Shown: positions 42,198 to 53,091, counted from the first letter of the stretch. The stretch is 64,000 bases of DNA from Pseudomonadota bacterium (GCA_018902545.1 JAHIQM010000004.1:1-64000); one strand, 5' to 3'. The notes: generated by a model not told the origin, from the letters alone. Numbers and translations: made by a program.

Positions 42198-42345
42198 CCC
42201 CTTCTCCACCCGTCGGGACCTCTCTTAAGTTCAATGTACTGATATGGACAAAGTGGACGCGATGGACCAAATGGACTGAAGAAAACAACTGTCCTGTCGC
42301 CGCTTGTTCCATCCAGTGGGCTCTGTTTCCGTCAACGATCGGTCC

Positions 42346-42522
42346 GAGCGGATCGCTTTTATTCCGGCAAGGGTCGTCGACTGTCCGACTGAGCCAGGCA
42401 TCGTCGGTTTCCCCGTCGTCCCCCCGCCAGCGTTCAGACTTCCGCCCTGCGCACGACGGGGAAACCCTACGAGGCCGGCGAAGAAGTTTCGACGACCCTT
42501 GCCGGAATAAAGCGGTCCGCGA
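42346..42522 (+). repeat. Structured palindromic repeat, copy D
   Basis: About 177 nt in plus orientation. The outer stem pairs ATTCCGGCAAGGGTCGTCGA and its upstream extension with the arm at 42489-42522, with one U-G pair (U on the 5' arm) and a single-base bulge. The inner stem GGTTTCCCCGTCGT pairs perfectly with ACGACGGGGAAACC. Conserved cores are CTGTCCGACTGAGCCAGGCA and CTACGAGGCCGGCGAAGAAG, with loop end CGCCCTGCGCACG. Stem sequences are unrelated to those of copies A-C, which shows that pairing and not sequence is maintained there. It lies 108 nt before an ABC transporter operon. Confidence 0.82.
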
Positions 42523-42630
42523 CGCCCTGCATACCCCCCTCTGTAAACGCGACGCTCTGCTCCCCTCAAATTTGACCTCAAGCCCCCATTGTGCTTCAGT
42601 AATCCCGTACAAATGACCACGGAGCACACC

Positions 42631-43353
42631 ATGACCGCACCGCCCCACTCTGCCCTCCTCCGCGCCCGCGACCTGACCAAGGTCTATCATTCCGGCGCGG
42701 CCGTAGAAGTGCGAGCCCTGGACGGGGTCAGCCTTGATCTCCTCCCCGGCGAACTGGTCGTGCTCCTGGGCGCGTCGGGCAGCGGCAAGTCGACCCTGCT
42801 CAATATCCTGGGCGGGCTCGACACCCCTACCAGCGGCACCCTGTCCTACCTTGGGCAGGACCTGACCCATGCCGACGAAAAAACCCTGACCGCCTACCGC
42901 CGCGAGTCCGTGGGCTTCATCTTCCAGTTCTATAACCTCATCCCGAGCCTCACTGCCCGCGAGAACGTGGCCCTGATCACCGATATCGCAGACAACCCCA
43001 TGGACCCGGCCGAGGCCCTGGCCCTGGTAAATCTTTCGGCCCGCCTCGATCACTTCCCATCCCAGCTCTCGGGCGGCGAGCAGCAGCGTGTGGCCATCGC
43101 CCGCGCCATCGCCAAGAACCCTGACGTGCTCCTGTGCGACGAACCCACGGGCGCACTGGACGTGCGCACCGGCATCACGGTGCTCTCGGCCATCGAGCGC
43201 ATCAATCTGGACCTGGGCACCCTGGCCGTGGTCATCACCCACAACGCGGCCATCGCGGAAATGGCCGACCGCGTTATCATGCTCTCAGACGGCCGTATTT
43301 CAGACATCAAGGCCAACCCCACTCGCCGCCCGGCCAGTGAACTGGTGTGGTAA
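42631..43353 (+). CDS. ABC transporter ATPase (MacB/LolD type)
   Basis: A 240-residue ATPase with Walker [10 protein letters not shown], the LolD-type [18 protein letters not shown] stretch, signature LSGGEQQR and Walker [12 protein letters not shown]. It should energise the following 787-residue permease. The ATG at 42631 is chosen because GGAG lies 7 nt upstream; an ATG 18 nt earlier is possible. The permease starts 1 nt after its stop codon. Confidence 0.93.
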   Translation: MTAPPHSALLRARDLTKVYHSGAAVEVRALDGVSLDLLPGELVVLLGASGSGKSTLLNILGGLDTPTSGTLSYLGQDLTHADEKTLTAYRRESVGFIFQFYNLIPSLTARENVALITDIADNPMDPAEALALVNLSARLDHFPSQLSGGEQQRVAIARAIAKNPDVLLCDEPTGALDVRTGITVLSAIERINLDLGTLAVVITHNAAIAEMADRVIMLSDGRISDIKANPTRRPASELVW

Positions 43354-43354
43354 A

Positions 43355-45718
43355 ATGCGCGCCCTGAACGCGAAACTCCTGCGCGACCTGCTGGCCATGA
43401 AAGGGCAGATGGCCGCAATCTCCCTGGTCATGGCCTGCGGGCTGATGGTCATGATCATGGCGCGCGGGCTGGTCCTGTCCCTTGAGACGACCCGGGACCA
43501 GTACTACGCCAGCCATCGCCTGGCTCACGTCTTCTGCGACCTCAAACGTGCGCCGAACGCCCTGCGCCCGCGCTTGAAAGAGATTTCCGGCGTGGCGTCG
43601 CTGGAAACACGGGTCAAAGGCTCCCTCATCCTTGACATCCCGGGCCTGCGCGAACCGGCCGATGGCCTCATCCTGTCCGTCCCGGATGATCGGGAGACGC
43701 AAGTCAACCGTCTCCATCTGCGCCAGGGCCGCCTTCCAGAGCCAGGCAGCACGGACGAGGTCGTGGTCAGCGAGGCCTTTGCCAAGGCCCATGGCTTCAT
43801 CCCCGGACATACGCTGACCGCGACCATACATGGAGCGCGCACGATCTTGCGTATTGTCGGCATCGGGCTGTCTCCGGAGTTTGTGTTCGAGACGCGACCC
43901 GGCGAAACAGTGCCCGACAACCGGCGCTACGGCATCTTCTGGATGAGCGAGTGGGCCCTGGCGGAGGCCTTTGCCCTGGGCGGGGCTTTCAACAGCGTGA
44001 TTCTGACCCTGGCCCCCGGGGCCGACCCCGGCCCCGTAAAGAAGGATCTGGACCGCATCCTGGCCCCTTACGGCGCGCTGGTGGCCTTTGACCGCTCCGA
44101 GCACGTCTCGGCCAAGCTCATCGACGACCGCATCGCGATGCTGCGCGGTTTTGCCATCGCCTTCCCGATCATCTTCCTGGCCATCGCCGCCTTCATGACC
44201 AGCGCGGCCCTGACTCGGCTGGTGCGCCTGCAGCGTGAGCAGATCGCCCAGCTAAAGGCCTTCGGATATTCCTCCGCAGCCGTGGGCTGGCATTATTTTC
44301 AGTTCGCCCTGGCGGCGGTGGTTGTGGCCACCGTGATCGGCTCCGTCATCGGTCTGTGGCTGGGCCAGAGCATGGTTGAAATATATCGCCGCTTCTTCCA
44401 GTTCCCGAACCTCGTCTTCCGGCCGGACTGGCTCGCCCTCTTCCTGGCCCTGGCCGCCAGCGCCGCCACGTCCTTTCTGGGTGTCCTCGGGGCGGTGCGT
44501 CAGGCGGTCAAGCTGCCCCCGGCCGAGGCCATGCGACCCGAACCTCCGGCCCGGTTCGGGCCGTCCGTGCTGGAAAAACTGGGGCTTTTACGCCTTTTGT
44601 CCCCCATGCAGCGCATGGCCCTGCGCAATCTGGAACGCAAACCCTGGCAAGCGTTTTTCACTGCCCTGGGTCTGGCCATGGCCACGGCAATCCCCGTCGT
44701 GCCCGGTGCCATGGGCGACGGCATCGACTATCTCATGGATTTCCAGTGGCGTCTGGCCCAGCGTCAGGACGTGACCGTCAGCCTCATCGAACCCGGCTCC
44801 GCTGCGGCCCTGCACGCCCTGGCCAATCTGCCGGGGGTGCTGCACGCCGAACCGTTCCGCGTTGTCCAGGGCCGCATCGTGAATGGCCTGCGCGAGCGAC
44901 GGGTCGGCCTGACCGGGCTGACCTCCGACGCCCGCTTGAACAGGCTCCTCAACGCCGATGGCGTACCCGTGACCCTGCCCCTGTCCGGGCTGCTGCTGTC
45001 CGAAAAGCTGGCCGAAGTGCTCAACCTGCGACCGGGTGACCCGGTGCGCATCGAAGTCCAGGAAGGCAGGCGGCCGGTGCTGCAGACTTTTGTCGCCGGG
45101 ACCATCACCGATTTCGCAGGCGTCGGAGCGTACATGGATTTTAACGCGCTGGGAGGTCTCATGGGCGAGGAACGGACCGTGAGCGGCGCACACCTGACCC
45201 TGGACTCGGCCCGCCGGGACGCATTTCTGGATAAGGTGGCGGACATCCCGGCCATCGCCGGCACGATCTTCACCTCGTCCGCGCGGGAAAGTTTCAAACT
45301 GGCCATGGGCGACATGATGGGCATCGTGCAGCTCGTCTATTTCGGGTTTGCGATCATCGTATCCTGCGGAGTTGTATATAACGGGACGCGCATCGCCCTG
45401 TCCGAACGCACCCGCGACCTGGCCACCCTGCGCGTGCTCGGCTTTTCCGAACTGGAGACCGTTGCCATCCTCCTGTCCGAACTGATATTCTTGACTCTTG
45501 TGGCCCTTATACCGGGCCTTTTTATCGGCAGCGAACTGGCCCACGCCCTGGTCCTGAGCGCCAGCACCGAGTCCGTGCGCATGCCCCTGGTGCTGACCAG
45601 CCAGACCTACGCCACGGCGGTGCTCATCGTCCTGTCATCGTCCATAGTGTCCTTTGCCCTGGTCGGCCGCCGCGTCAGGAACCTCCAACTTCTTTCAGTC
45701 CTGAAGGCCAATGAATGA
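43355..45718 (+). CDS. ABC transporter permease, FtsX/MacB superfamily, duplicated
   Basis: A 787-residue permease made of two FtsX-like halves, each with a periplasmic domain and a three-helix unit. The first begins with a helix at about 18-38, a periplasmic part and helices around 270-400 ([20 protein letters not shown]). The second has a helix near 435, a periplasmic part and C-terminal helices ([42 protein letters not shown]). With its partner ATPase and the downstream membrane-fusion protein it forms a MacAB-like tripartite export or mechanotransmission system. The substrate is unknown. Confidence 0.92.
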   Translation: MRALNAKLLRDLLAMKGQMAAISLVMACGLMVMIMARGLVLSLETTRDQYYASHRLAHVFCDLKRAPNALRPRLKEISGVASLETRVKGSLILDIPGLREPADGLILSVPDDRETQVNRLHLRQGRLPEPGSTDEVVVSEAFAKAHGFIPGHTLTATIHGARTILRIVGIGLSPEFVFETRPGETVPDNRRYGIFWMSEWALAEAFALGGAFNSVILTLAPGADPGPVKKDLDRILAPYGALVAFDRSEHVSAKLIDDRIAMLRGFAIAFPIIFLAIAAFMTSAALTRLVRLQREQIAQLKAFGYSSAAVGWHYFQFALAAVVVATVIGSVIGLWLGQSMVEIYRRFFQFPNLVFRPDWLALFLALAASAATSFLGVLGAVRQAVKLPPAEAMRPEPPARFGPSVLEKLGLLRLLSPMQRMALRNLERKPWQAFFTALGLAMATAIPVVPGAMGDGIDYLMDFQWRLAQRQDVTVSLIEPGSAAALHALANLPGVLHAEPFRVVQGRIVNGLRERRVGLTGLTSDARLNRLLNADGVPVTLPLSGLLLSEKLAEVLNLRPGDPVRIEVQEGRRPVLQTFVAGTITDFAGVGAYMDFNALGGLMGEERTVSGAHLTLDSARRDAFLDKVADIPAIAGTIFTSSARESFKLAMGDMMGIVQLVYFGFAIIVSCGVVYNGTRIALSERTRDLATLRVLGFSELETVAILLSELIFLTLVALIPGLFIGSELAHALVLSASTESVRMPLVLTSQTYATAVLIVLSSSIVSFALVGRRVRNLQLLSVLKANE

Positions 45719-46929
45719 ACACCTCCCACGCACGCAAGCGCCCACCTTGGCGCACGATCTTGTTCACCCTGCTCTGTATAGGGTTTGGCGCCCTCATTGC
45801 CATTGGCCTGTGGCCCAAGCCCCTGACCGTGGACACGGCCACGGTCGTGACCGCACCCCTGACGGTCCGCGTGACCGAGGAAGGCAAGACACGCATCCGC
45901 AGCCGTTATCTGGTCTTCCCATCGGTTGCGGGCTTTTTGCAGCGCGTGGAATTGCGCGCAGGAGCGCGGATAGAGGCCGGACAGACCGTGCTCGCGACCC
46001 TGGTCCCCGAGGCGTCCGCCTTCCTGCATCCTCGCGCCCGGGCCGAAGCCCAGGCCAGAGTGCAGTCAACTGCGGCGGCGATCCAGCTTAAGGGGGCCGA
46101 GACGGAGCGCGTTCGGGCCAGCCTCGATCTGGCGAAGCGCAACTTCACGCGCCTGGACATGCTGCTGCGCGACGGTGCCATCGCCAGACAGGAATGGGAT
46201 ACTGCAAACAGTCAGGTGCGCGTGCTTGAGCGAGAACTGCAAGCGTCGAACTTCGCGCTGCAGGTGGCCCGGTTCGAAAACGAACACGCCAAGGCCGCGC
46301 TGACCCAGGCCGCCACGCCGGGACAGGCCGAGGCCCTGCCCATCCTGGCTCCGGTGGACGGCTATGTCCTCTCCGTGCTGGAAGAAAACGCGCGCAGCGT
46401 GAGTGCGAACACGCCCATCATGGAAGTGGGCGACCCGCGCGACCTGGAGATCGAGGTCGAGCTACTCTCGACCGATGCGGTGACCGTGGATGAGGGCGCG
46501 GAAATTCTGATCGAGCACTGGGGCGGAGAGACGGCGTTACGCGGCCGTGTCGTGCTGGTCGAACGGGGAGGATTCACCAAGGTTTCGGCCATCGGCGTGG
46601 AGGAACAGCGGGTCAAGGTGCGCGCCGAACTCCTGGACAGTCTGCCCGAAGACCGGACCCTGGGCGACCGTTTCGGTGTTCAGGCCCGCATCACCACGTG
46701 GCATGGTGATAGAGTGCTGCAGGTGCCGACGGGGGCACTGTTCAGGCGCGGCATGCAATGGATGGTTTTTGTGCGGGAAGAGGACGTGGCCCGACTGCGC
46801 GAGATCGAGATCGGACACGACAACGGCCTGGCCGCCGAGGTACGCGCGGGGCTCGGCGAGGGGGATGTGGTCATCCTGCATCCCCCGGACAGCCTGCGCG
46901 AGGGGATGCGGGTGACGGAGGCGAACTAG
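45715..46929 (+). CDS. Periplasmic adaptor (HlyD/MacA-type membrane fusion protein)
   Basis: A 404-residue protein with an N-terminal signal anchor (about residues 13-33), a lipoyl/barrel-sandwich half ending before PEASAFLHPRARAEAQARVQ, an alpha-helical hairpin (about 105-190), the returning lipoyl half (ILAPVDGYVLSVLEENARSV), a beta-barrel and a C-terminal domain. The start overlaps the permease stop by 4 nt (ATGA), so ATPase, permease and adaptor are one operon. It would link the inner-membrane permease to an outer-membrane channel, which is not encoded here. Confidence 0.92.
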   Translation: MNTSHARKRPPWRTILFTLLCIGFGALIAIGLWPKPLTVDTATVVTAPLTVRVTEEGKTRIRSRYLVFPSVAGFLQRVELRAGARIEAGQTVLATLVPEASAFLHPRARAEAQARVQSTAAAIQLKGAETERVRASLDLAKRNFTRLDMLLRDGAIARQEWDTANSQVRVLERELQASNFALQVARFENEHAKAALTQAATPGQAEALPILAPVDGYVLSVLEENARSVSANTPIMEVGDPRDLEIEVELLSTDAVTVDEGAEILIEHWGGETALRGRVVLVERGGFTKVSAIGVEEQRVKVRAELLDSLPEDRTLGDRFGVQARITTWHGDRVLQVPTGALFRRGMQWMVFVREEDVARLREIEIGHDNGLAAEVRAGLGEGDVVILHPPDSLREGMRVTEAN

Positions 46930-46930
46930 A

Positions 46931-49900
46931 TCAGAGGCTGTGCACGAAGACCCGATCCTCCCGCCCGAGCGACCGGGCCATGTCTGCGATCTGGGCCTGA
47001 TGCGTGAACATGATGATCTGGTTTCGATCGGCCATGCCTGCGAACACGCCAAGGGTCGCGTTGGCGCGCTCTTCGTCGAAATTGATCAGGATGTCGTCCA
47101 CGATAAAGGGCATGGCCTCCGTGCTTTGTGAACGCAGTTGCAGGCTGGCCAGGCGCAGGGCCAGATACAGCTGATCCCTGGTGCCCGAGCTCATGCCCTC
47201 GACCCGGACCAGCAGGCCATTTGAACGCACGCCAATGAGCACGGGACTGTCATTCTCGTCGATATCCGCGCGCAGCCCGGCAAATGAGCCAAGGGTGAGG
47301 TCCCTGAAGAGGTCCGAGGCGATGGCCAGGAGCGGATCCTGATTGGCAGCCCGGTAACTCTCGATCTCGGCCCGCAGCACCCGGGAGGCGAGCTTGAGCC
47401 GGATATAGCGGTCAGTCATGCGCGAAATGCGGGCCAGCACCTCCTGCATCTCATCGGCGATACGGGCCGCGGCGTCATCGCCGTTCATGCGCGCCAGCTC
47501 GTTCTTCTCCTGCCCGACCCTCTCCGCGAGAGGGCCCATTTGCGGTTTGACGTGCTCCTCAAGGTCCGCGCGCAGGGCTGCGATCCTTCCGGGCAGGGCG
47601 TCGGCGTCCTGCCCGGTGGCCAGGTCTTCAAGATCCTCCAGAGTGCCGCCCTCGGCCATGCCGATCAGATGAAACTCAACCTCATTCAGTTCGCGGCGCA
47701 GCCCGGCGTACTCAGTGAAGCACCTCTCGGCCAGGGTCATGCTCTCGTCATCCGCGCACCGGGACAGCTGCCGCAGCGCGGCCATGCCCTCTTCGAATTG
47801 ACACAATTCCTCGCGCAGACCGAGAATCTCCCGGGTCAGGAGAGCCTTCTCCTCCCCGTGGCGCAAAAAGACAGCCTGATCCCGGACGGCCTGGGCCAGA
47901 AGACCTTTGAGCTGGCCAACAGCCAGCGCCGCGTCAAGTTTGGTCTCTTCGAGCGCGATCAGGGCGGCAAGCTCCCGCACGCTGCCTTCAAAAGCGCGCC
48001 CGTCGCGCTCGATGCCCTTGATGCGCTTGCGCAGCACATCTTCCTCATGGAGTTTGGCCAGGCATTCCTGCACCGTTTCCACATACTCGGCGGCCTCGAC
48101 CGGGGAGGCGCTGCCCGGCAAACCCAGATACCCGAGCGCCTCTTCCCATGCCTGCCGCCACTCGTCCTGCCCGAGCCGAGCGTTCTGCAAAGTCGTTTCG
48201 GCCTTGTCCAGCGCCGCTTGCAGCTCCGTCAGGGATCTGGCCAGCGATTCACGCCGGGTATTCGCCTCGCGCAGCTTTTCAGTCACAGCCTGGGCTCTGC
48301 GCACCACTTCTTCGAGTCCGTCACCGGACAGTGTCGGCTCTTCGCTCAGGACCGCCAATTCACGCAGTAAAATTTCGCGCAATTCCCGGCGTCGTGCCTG
48401 CTTGGTGAGCAGGTCGGCCTCGATTCTGCCAAGCTCCTCAACCTGCAGGCGCAGGGCCTCGAAATTGCCCGACCAGGCGCGCATCTCGCGCGGGCCAAGG
48501 GGACTGATCGCGCAGTCGACCCAATGCCCTTTCCAGCGTGCCAGAAGATCGTCCCTGCTGCGCAACAATGCCTGGATTCTACCGCGCAGATCGAGCAAAG
48601 CGGACTCGGCGGCCTCCATGCCGGCGAGAATCTGGGCGTGCTTCTGCACGCGATCCGCTTCGCGATACATGCGATCGGCGGTCTGATCGGCCAGATCCAC
48701 ACTCTGTTCGTAGGCCTCGGGCAGCGTCAGCTCCGGAGAATACAACTGGCTCGCACGCTGCACGTTCTCTCCGTGGATCCAGTGGCGACGCAACAGGCTC
48801 CAGCCCTCTTGGCGACGACCGCGGCTTTCGGCCAGCTCCGCTTCCGTCGGGACCACGGCGGCCTGTTCAATGGCCCGCAAGTCCCTGCGCAAATCGGCCA
48901 GTGCCTGGCCCGTCTTTTCCTCTTCACCGCAGAGTCGCCGATGTTCCTCGTCCACAGCTTGCAGCGCCGTTTCGAACTCGCTCACGGTTTCTGGCAGTGG
49001 CAGGCGAAGGAGCTTCACCTCTTCGAGGGCGCCCTCCCACAGCCCCAGGCGCTGCAAGGCTGCCTGACAATTTCCCCGGGCCCGCGAGAGATCCACACCG
49101 CGCACCCGCAAGTCCTCATCCAGGTCGCCGGATTTGAGCACCAGATTCAGGGCCTGGACCAGGGAAGATCCATCCGTCGGCTTGCCCTGGGCGGACAGCT
49201 CGGATTTCCTGGCCGCAAGCTCCCGCTCCAATTCACGTACCCGCGCCCCGGCCTGCCTGACCTCCTGCACAACCGCTTCGTACCGCTGCCCAAGGGCCTG
49301 AACCGTCTTGCGCTTGGCCAGGCCGGGACGCAGGCTCTCGGCCTGCTCCACATCAAGCTCGGGCCGAATGCGGCGCAAAAGCTGGGCGGCTTCGGTCTTG
49401 TAGGCCACGCGCATGCCATCAAGGCCGGAGTAATCCTGTTGTCCTTTGCGGTATGCGCCCAGACGCTGGTGCAGATCTTCAATGCCCTCTGCATGATCCA
49501 GCACAGTTTGATTAAGCCGTATGGCCAGTTGCATGTTCTCCAACTCGGCCAGGCGTCCTTCGGCGCTGTCGAGCCGGACTCTTGCCACTCGCCGATTCTC
49601 GTCAAGCAACCGGCGCTGCGCCCCGAAATCGTCCGGCAACGCGACAACTTCACCCATCGCTTGAAGTTTCTCGCGCAGCAGGTGGCGACGCCCAAGGGAT
49701 GGCAAGGCACGCCGGACGCGTTCGAGCAGGTGAATCTCACGATCAAGCCCGGAACCTCTGGCTTCAAGGTCGCGCAATTGCTTTTCGGCGTGAGCCAGGG
49801 CCTGGCGATGCCTGAGCCAGTCCTGTCCGCCCAGGCTGACCTGGCGCAACCGCGACTGCAGTTCCTTGTACTGCGCCACGGCCACGGTGATCTCCCTGCT

Positions 49901-50434
49901 GGTGGCCCGTGGGCGGAACAGGACATCGGCATCGGCTTCCAGACCGTCGATGACGGACTTCAGAGAAGCGAACCCGGCGCCAGCGGCAAACAGGGCCTGC
50001 CCGATCTCCCCCTCCTGCTGCAGGATGCCTTGCCCGCCCCGCACCAGGGTTTCGTGATCGATACCGAACTGGCTGGAAAAAATATCCTTCCCCACTCCCT
50101 GCAAAAAGGGAACGAGGGTGTCGGCTGAAAGAGGCTGATCATTTGCGTCAAAGAGGTCATTCTTGTTTTTCTTGCGACGAAAGAAACTCAGCTCGCGTCC
50201 GTCGGCACGCAGCAGACATCCACCAACAAGAAGCTGGTCGTAGGCATGCAGGAAATTGTCACCGGTGCGGGGCGGAAATCCGAAAAGCAGCGCTTGCAAC
50301 GCGCGCAACGCGCTGGACTTGCCCGCCTCGTTGGGACCGTGGACAATGTGCAGGCCGGGCAGTGAGGAGGCAAAATCCAATTCACGGTCGCTGAACGGAC
50401 CGTAGGCCTTGAGCAACAGACGCCTAATCTTCAT
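46931..50434 (-). CDS. YhaN-type SMC-like ATPase
   Basis: An 1167-residue ATPase of the Rad50/SbcC superfamily, YhaN branch. The N-terminal Walker A is GPNEAGKSS; very long coiled coils follow (about 180-480 and 560-1000); and the C-terminal head has the signature MSSGTRDQLYLALRLASL and Walker B MPFIVDDILINFDEERA. Its gene overlaps that of the nuclease subunit upstream by 11 nt, as for SbcCD-like pairs. The likely role is DNA end processing or repair. No zinc-hook CxxC is evident in the middle, unlike Rad50. It is convergent with the efflux operon, with only 1 nt between stop codons. Confidence 0.92.
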   Translation of the reverse strand: MKIRRLLLKAYGPFSDRELDFASSLPGLHIVHGPNEAGKSSALRALQALLFGFPPRTGDNFLHAYDQLLVGGCLLRADGRELSFFRRKKNKNDLFDANDQPLSADTLVPFLQGVGKDIFSSQFGIDHETLVRGGQGILQQEGEIGQALFAAGAGFASLKSVIDGLEADADVLFRPRATSREITVAVAQYKELQSRLRQVSLGGQDWLRHRQALAHAEKQLRDLEARGSGLDREIHLLERVRRALPSLGRRHLLREKLQAMGEVVALPDDFGAQRRLLDENRRVARVRLDSAEGRLAELENMQLAIRLNQTVLDHAEGIEDLHQRLGAYRKGQQDYSGLDGMRVAYKTEAAQLLRRIRPELDVEQAESLRPGLAKRKTVQALGQRYEAVVQEVRQAGARVRELERELAARKSELSAQGKPTDGSSLVQALNLVLKSGDLDEDLRVRGVDLSRARGNCQAALQRLGLWEGALEEVKLLRLPLPETVSEFETALQAVDEEHRRLCGEEEKTGQALADLRRDLRAIEQAAVVPTEAELAESRGRRQEGWSLLRRHWIHGENVQRASQLYSPELTLPEAYEQSVDLADQTADRMYREADRVQKHAQILAGMEAAESALLDLRGRIQALLRSRDDLLARWKGHWVDCAISPLGPREMRAWSGNFEALRLQVEELGRIEADLLTKQARRRELREILLRELAVLSEEPTLSGDGLEEVVRRAQAVTEKLREANTRRESLARSLTELQAALDKAETTLQNARLGQDEWRQAWEEALGYLGLPGSASPVEAAEYVETVQECLAKLHEEDVLRKRIKGIERDGRAFEGSVRELAALIALEETKLDAALAVGQLKGLLAQAVRDQAVFLRHGEEKALLTREILGLREELCQFEEGMAALRQLSRCADDESMTLAERCFTEYAGLRRELNEVEFHLIGMAEGGTLEDLEDLATGQDADALPGRIAALRADLEEHVKPQMGPLAERVGQEKNELARMNGDDAAARIADEMQEVLARISRMTDRYIRLKLASRVLRAEIESYRAANQDPLLAIASDLFRDLTLGSFAGLRADIDENDSPVLIGVRSNGLLVRVEGMSSGTRDQLYLALRLASLQLRSQSTEAMPFIVDDILINFDEERANATLGVFAGMADRNQIIMFTHQAQIADMARSLGREDRVFVHSL

Positions 50435-51677
50435 GCGGCCCCTCCTGCAGTCTGGCCATGAGCAGGTCCCTGACCTCGTCGCGCAAGACGGTCAGCTCCG
50501 CCTCGTCAGGGCTGAAGGGATCGGCCTCCCCCAGCAATTCGGCCGGCAGTCTGGAACGCAGATTCTCGAATTCCGGCGCAAGCCCGGTCAATGAAGGGAA
50601 ATGACGCATTTCCTCCAGGGCCGACAGCAGGCCGGCCAGAGGAGACTGCGCATCAACGGCTTCATTCACGGCAGACAGAGGACTGGTGGCGATGCGCAGC
50701 TTTTCAAGCCACACATCGCCCAGGTCCGCGGCCACGGCGCGAAAATTTTCGCGCAGACGATCCTCCTGACGGAGCGCTTTCCCGTGCACCGAGCTCTTGC
50801 CCTCAAGGATGATCCGCACGGCAAGGAAGCGCCCTTCGGTGTCGCGACGCTCAAGCTCCATGGCCTTGCGCACCCGGTCCGTAGCCGCGTCCAGGTCCTC
50901 GCAGCCTTCCAGATTCACCCGGCACAGGGCAAAGCGCAGCACGTCGAGCTCCCGGAAATCCACTTCCACGATTCGATCGTCCTCCACGGTGACCAGCGCG
51001 CACCCCTTGCTCCCGGCCTCACGAATGTGCCGCCCCTGGATGTTGCCGGGAAAAACCACCCACGGATGCTCATGCACAACCTCGCGCTGATGCACGTGCC
51101 CCAGGGCCCAATAATCGTACCCCTTGGAGATGAGGCCCTCCAGGGTGCAGGGGGCGTAGGGTTCATGCCCTGCGCGTCCGGTCATGCTGGTGTGCAGCAG
51201 GCCGATGTTGCACAGACCGGGCAGAGCCTGGGCAAAGTCCCGGCTCAGGTCATCGGTGATGCTGCGCCCGGCAAAACTCTGCCCATGGATTGCCACGCCC
51301 AGCTGATCAAGGACTTTTATCTCGGGTTTCTTGTGGGAAAACAGGTGCACATTGTCCGGCAGGCTCAAGGCCCTGGTCAGTGGACTGGCCGCGTCGTGGT
51401 TTCCGGCGATCAGGTACACGGGAATCCCGGCCTCGCGCAGGCGGCCCATGCGGTGAGTGAAATAAAGGCCGGTGTTGTAGTCTTTCCAGTCCCCGTCGAA
51501 GAGATCCCCGGCCAGGAGGACGAAGGCGGCCCCTTCGTCCACGGCCAGGTCCACGAGGTTGTCGAAGGCGCGCCTGGCGGCGGCGCGGATCTGCTCCACG
51601 GGCGCGTCGGGATAGGATTCAAGCCCCTTGAGGGGGCTGTCAAGATGGATGTCTGCGGCATGCACGAATCGGAACAT
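50424..51677 (-). CDS. YhaO-type DNA repair exonuclease
   Basis: A 417-residue calcineurin-like phosphoesterase related to SbcD/Mre11, YhaO branch. The metal-binding motifs are in order: FVHAADIHLDSPL (DxH), LLAGDLFDGD (GD), AGNHDAAS (GNHD), and downstream WALGHVHQREVVHE (GHxH). A C-terminal extension of about 170 residues probably contacts the ATPase. It overlaps the YhaN-like gene, with which it should form a complex acting on DNA ends. Confidence 0.93.
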   Translation of the reverse strand: MFRFVHAADIHLDSPLKGLESYPDAPVEQIRAAARRAFDNLVDLAVDEGAAFVLLAGDLFDGDWKDYNTGLYFTHRMGRLREAGIPVYLIAGNHDAASPLTRALSLPDNVHLFSHKKPEIKVLDQLGVAIHGQSFAGRSITDDLSRDFAQALPGLCNIGLLHTSMTGRAGHEPYAPCTLEGLISKGYDYWALGHVHQREVVHEHPWVVFPGNIQGRHIREAGSKGCALVTVEDDRIVEVDFRELDVLRFALCRVNLEGCEDLDAATDRVRKAMELERRDTEGRFLAVRIILEGKSSVHGKALRQEDRLRENFRAVAADLGDVWLEKLRIATSPLSAVNEAVDAQSPLAGLLSALEEMRHFPSLTGLAPEFENLRSRLPAELLGEADPFSPDEAELTVLRDEVRDLLMARLQEGPHED

Positions 51678-51714
51678 GGACGTCCTCGTTGGTCTGTCGC
51701 GACGGCCCCGGCCG

Positions 51715-53091
51715 TCAGAAAAGGGGCACGGCCTGGCCGTTCACCGCCAATCTGCCGTTGGCAAACATGGCATCGGCCTTGATGACATCCCCGTCGCGCA
51801 CGAGCAGGTTCTGCGCCAGCAGCGGCTCGATCTGTTCATTGTAACGCAGCTGCACCAGGATCTCCATTTCGTCGGAACCCGGCTCGCCGTCCTGTCCGAG
51901 GCTCATGCGCAGGAGACCCTTCAGCAACTCCTCATGCACGGCGACCTGGGCCCCGGCTTCGAGGTGCTGCAGGAGCAGGAGGGGATTGAGCGCCGCCCCT
52001 TCCACCGGAGAGGTCAGCTTGACCGAGAACGCCCCCGTCATTTCGCCCATGGGCGTAACCACCTGCAAGCGCGGCATGTGGATTTCCGGCGTCCCGGCCA
52101 GCACCTGGGCGAACAGGCTGCCGTAAAGCTCCCCGACCCGGTCGTAGAACAGGTCGTCCGTATCGGACATCGTGCGGTAAAGCTCCTGCAGGCTGGCCTG
52201 AAACTGGCTCAAGGCGTTCGCGTCGATGTTCTTCCCCGCCAGTTCGCAAAAAGCCGGACCATAGGCCGACTCACCCACGGTGATGCTCTGAACGCCGATG
52301 GTTTGCGCATACTGGTACAGGGAATCCTCGCAGCTGCTGTCAGAAGACAGGTTCAGCTCGCTGACGCGGATGGCGTCGCCGTCGGCGGGAGTGATGTCCA
52401 TGGCCGCGATGCCGGCGTTGATATGCCCGGCATAGACAAGGGGCATGACCTCGCTCAGATCAAAATTCGAGGACACGGCTTCAAATTTTATGCTGCCCTC
52501 CCCGGTTTTGACGACCAGACCAGGCATGTTCAGCTCGCCGCGCATGGACCGCGAAGAAGGAACGATCTCCGCACGCAGGGTCAAGCCCTCCCAGATGACA
52601 TGCTCGCCGTCGATGCTGCGGTCCACGGCGGGAATAAGCACATCCCCATGCACCCGGCCTTCAAAACCGACATGCACCTCCGACGTGGCCCGGGCCAGTT
52701 CGGGATACTGCGTGAAAAGGTTATCCGCAGAACCGCCGACAACCCAGGGTTCGATGGTGCTGTCCACCCGCGCAAGTCCCGGGTTGCGGAAAAAATCGCC
52801 GCCTTTTCCGGTCAGGGGGCCATGCTGCATGGCATGTCGCACGATAAACCGCGACACTCCAGCCTCGCCCGTATCATCCAGATCCCCCGAAACCCTCACT
52901 TCGACCAGGGTCTGAGCCGTGGAGGACAAAAAACCCCGCTCATAGGCGTGATTTGAAAGTGAAACAATGCCGTACCGCTCGTATTCTTCCAATACCGAAA
53001 AATACCGCTCCCGGACCTGTCCCCCAAGTATGTAAGCCGCCCCCGCGTATGCTCCCGCAAGGATAATCAAAACTGCCAGTAATTTTCTCAC
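51715..53091 (-). CDS. DUF945 (YdgA-like) protein
   Basis: A 458-residue protein with one N-terminal transmembrane segment (about residues 4-23) and the DUF945/YdgA pattern after it: a Y-E-x-G-F-L-S-S-T-A-Q motif at about 49-59, a PLTGKG...F segment, and a long beta-rich region of SVKLTSPVEG type near the C-terminus. It lies in the periplasm or at the inner membrane. The function is unknown; E. coli YdgA is implicated in flagellar function only indirectly. It lies 37 nt upstream of the YhaO-like gene, on the same strand. Confidence 0.8.
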   Translation of the reverse strand: MRKLLAVLIILAGAYAGAAYILGGQVRERYFSVLEEYERYGIVSLSNHAYERGFLSSTAQTLVEVRVSGDLDDTGEAGVSRFIVRHAMQHGPLTGKGGDFFRNPGLARVDSTIEPWVVGGSADNLFTQYPELARATSEVHVGFEGRVHGDVLIPAVDRSIDGEHVIWEGLTLRAEIVPSSRSMRGELNMPGLVVKTGEGSIKFEAVSSNFDLSEVMPLVYAGHINAGIAAMDITPADGDAIRVSELNLSSDSSCEDSLYQYAQTIGVQSITVGESAYGPAFCELAGKNIDANALSQFQASLQELYRTMSDTDDLFYDRVGELYGSLFAQVLAGTPEIHMPRLQVVTPMGEMTGAFSVKLTSPVEGAALNPLLLLQHLEAGAQVAVHEELLKGLLRMSLGQDGEPGSDEMEILVQLRYNEQIEPLLAQNLLVRDGDVIKADAMFANGRLAVNGQAVPLF

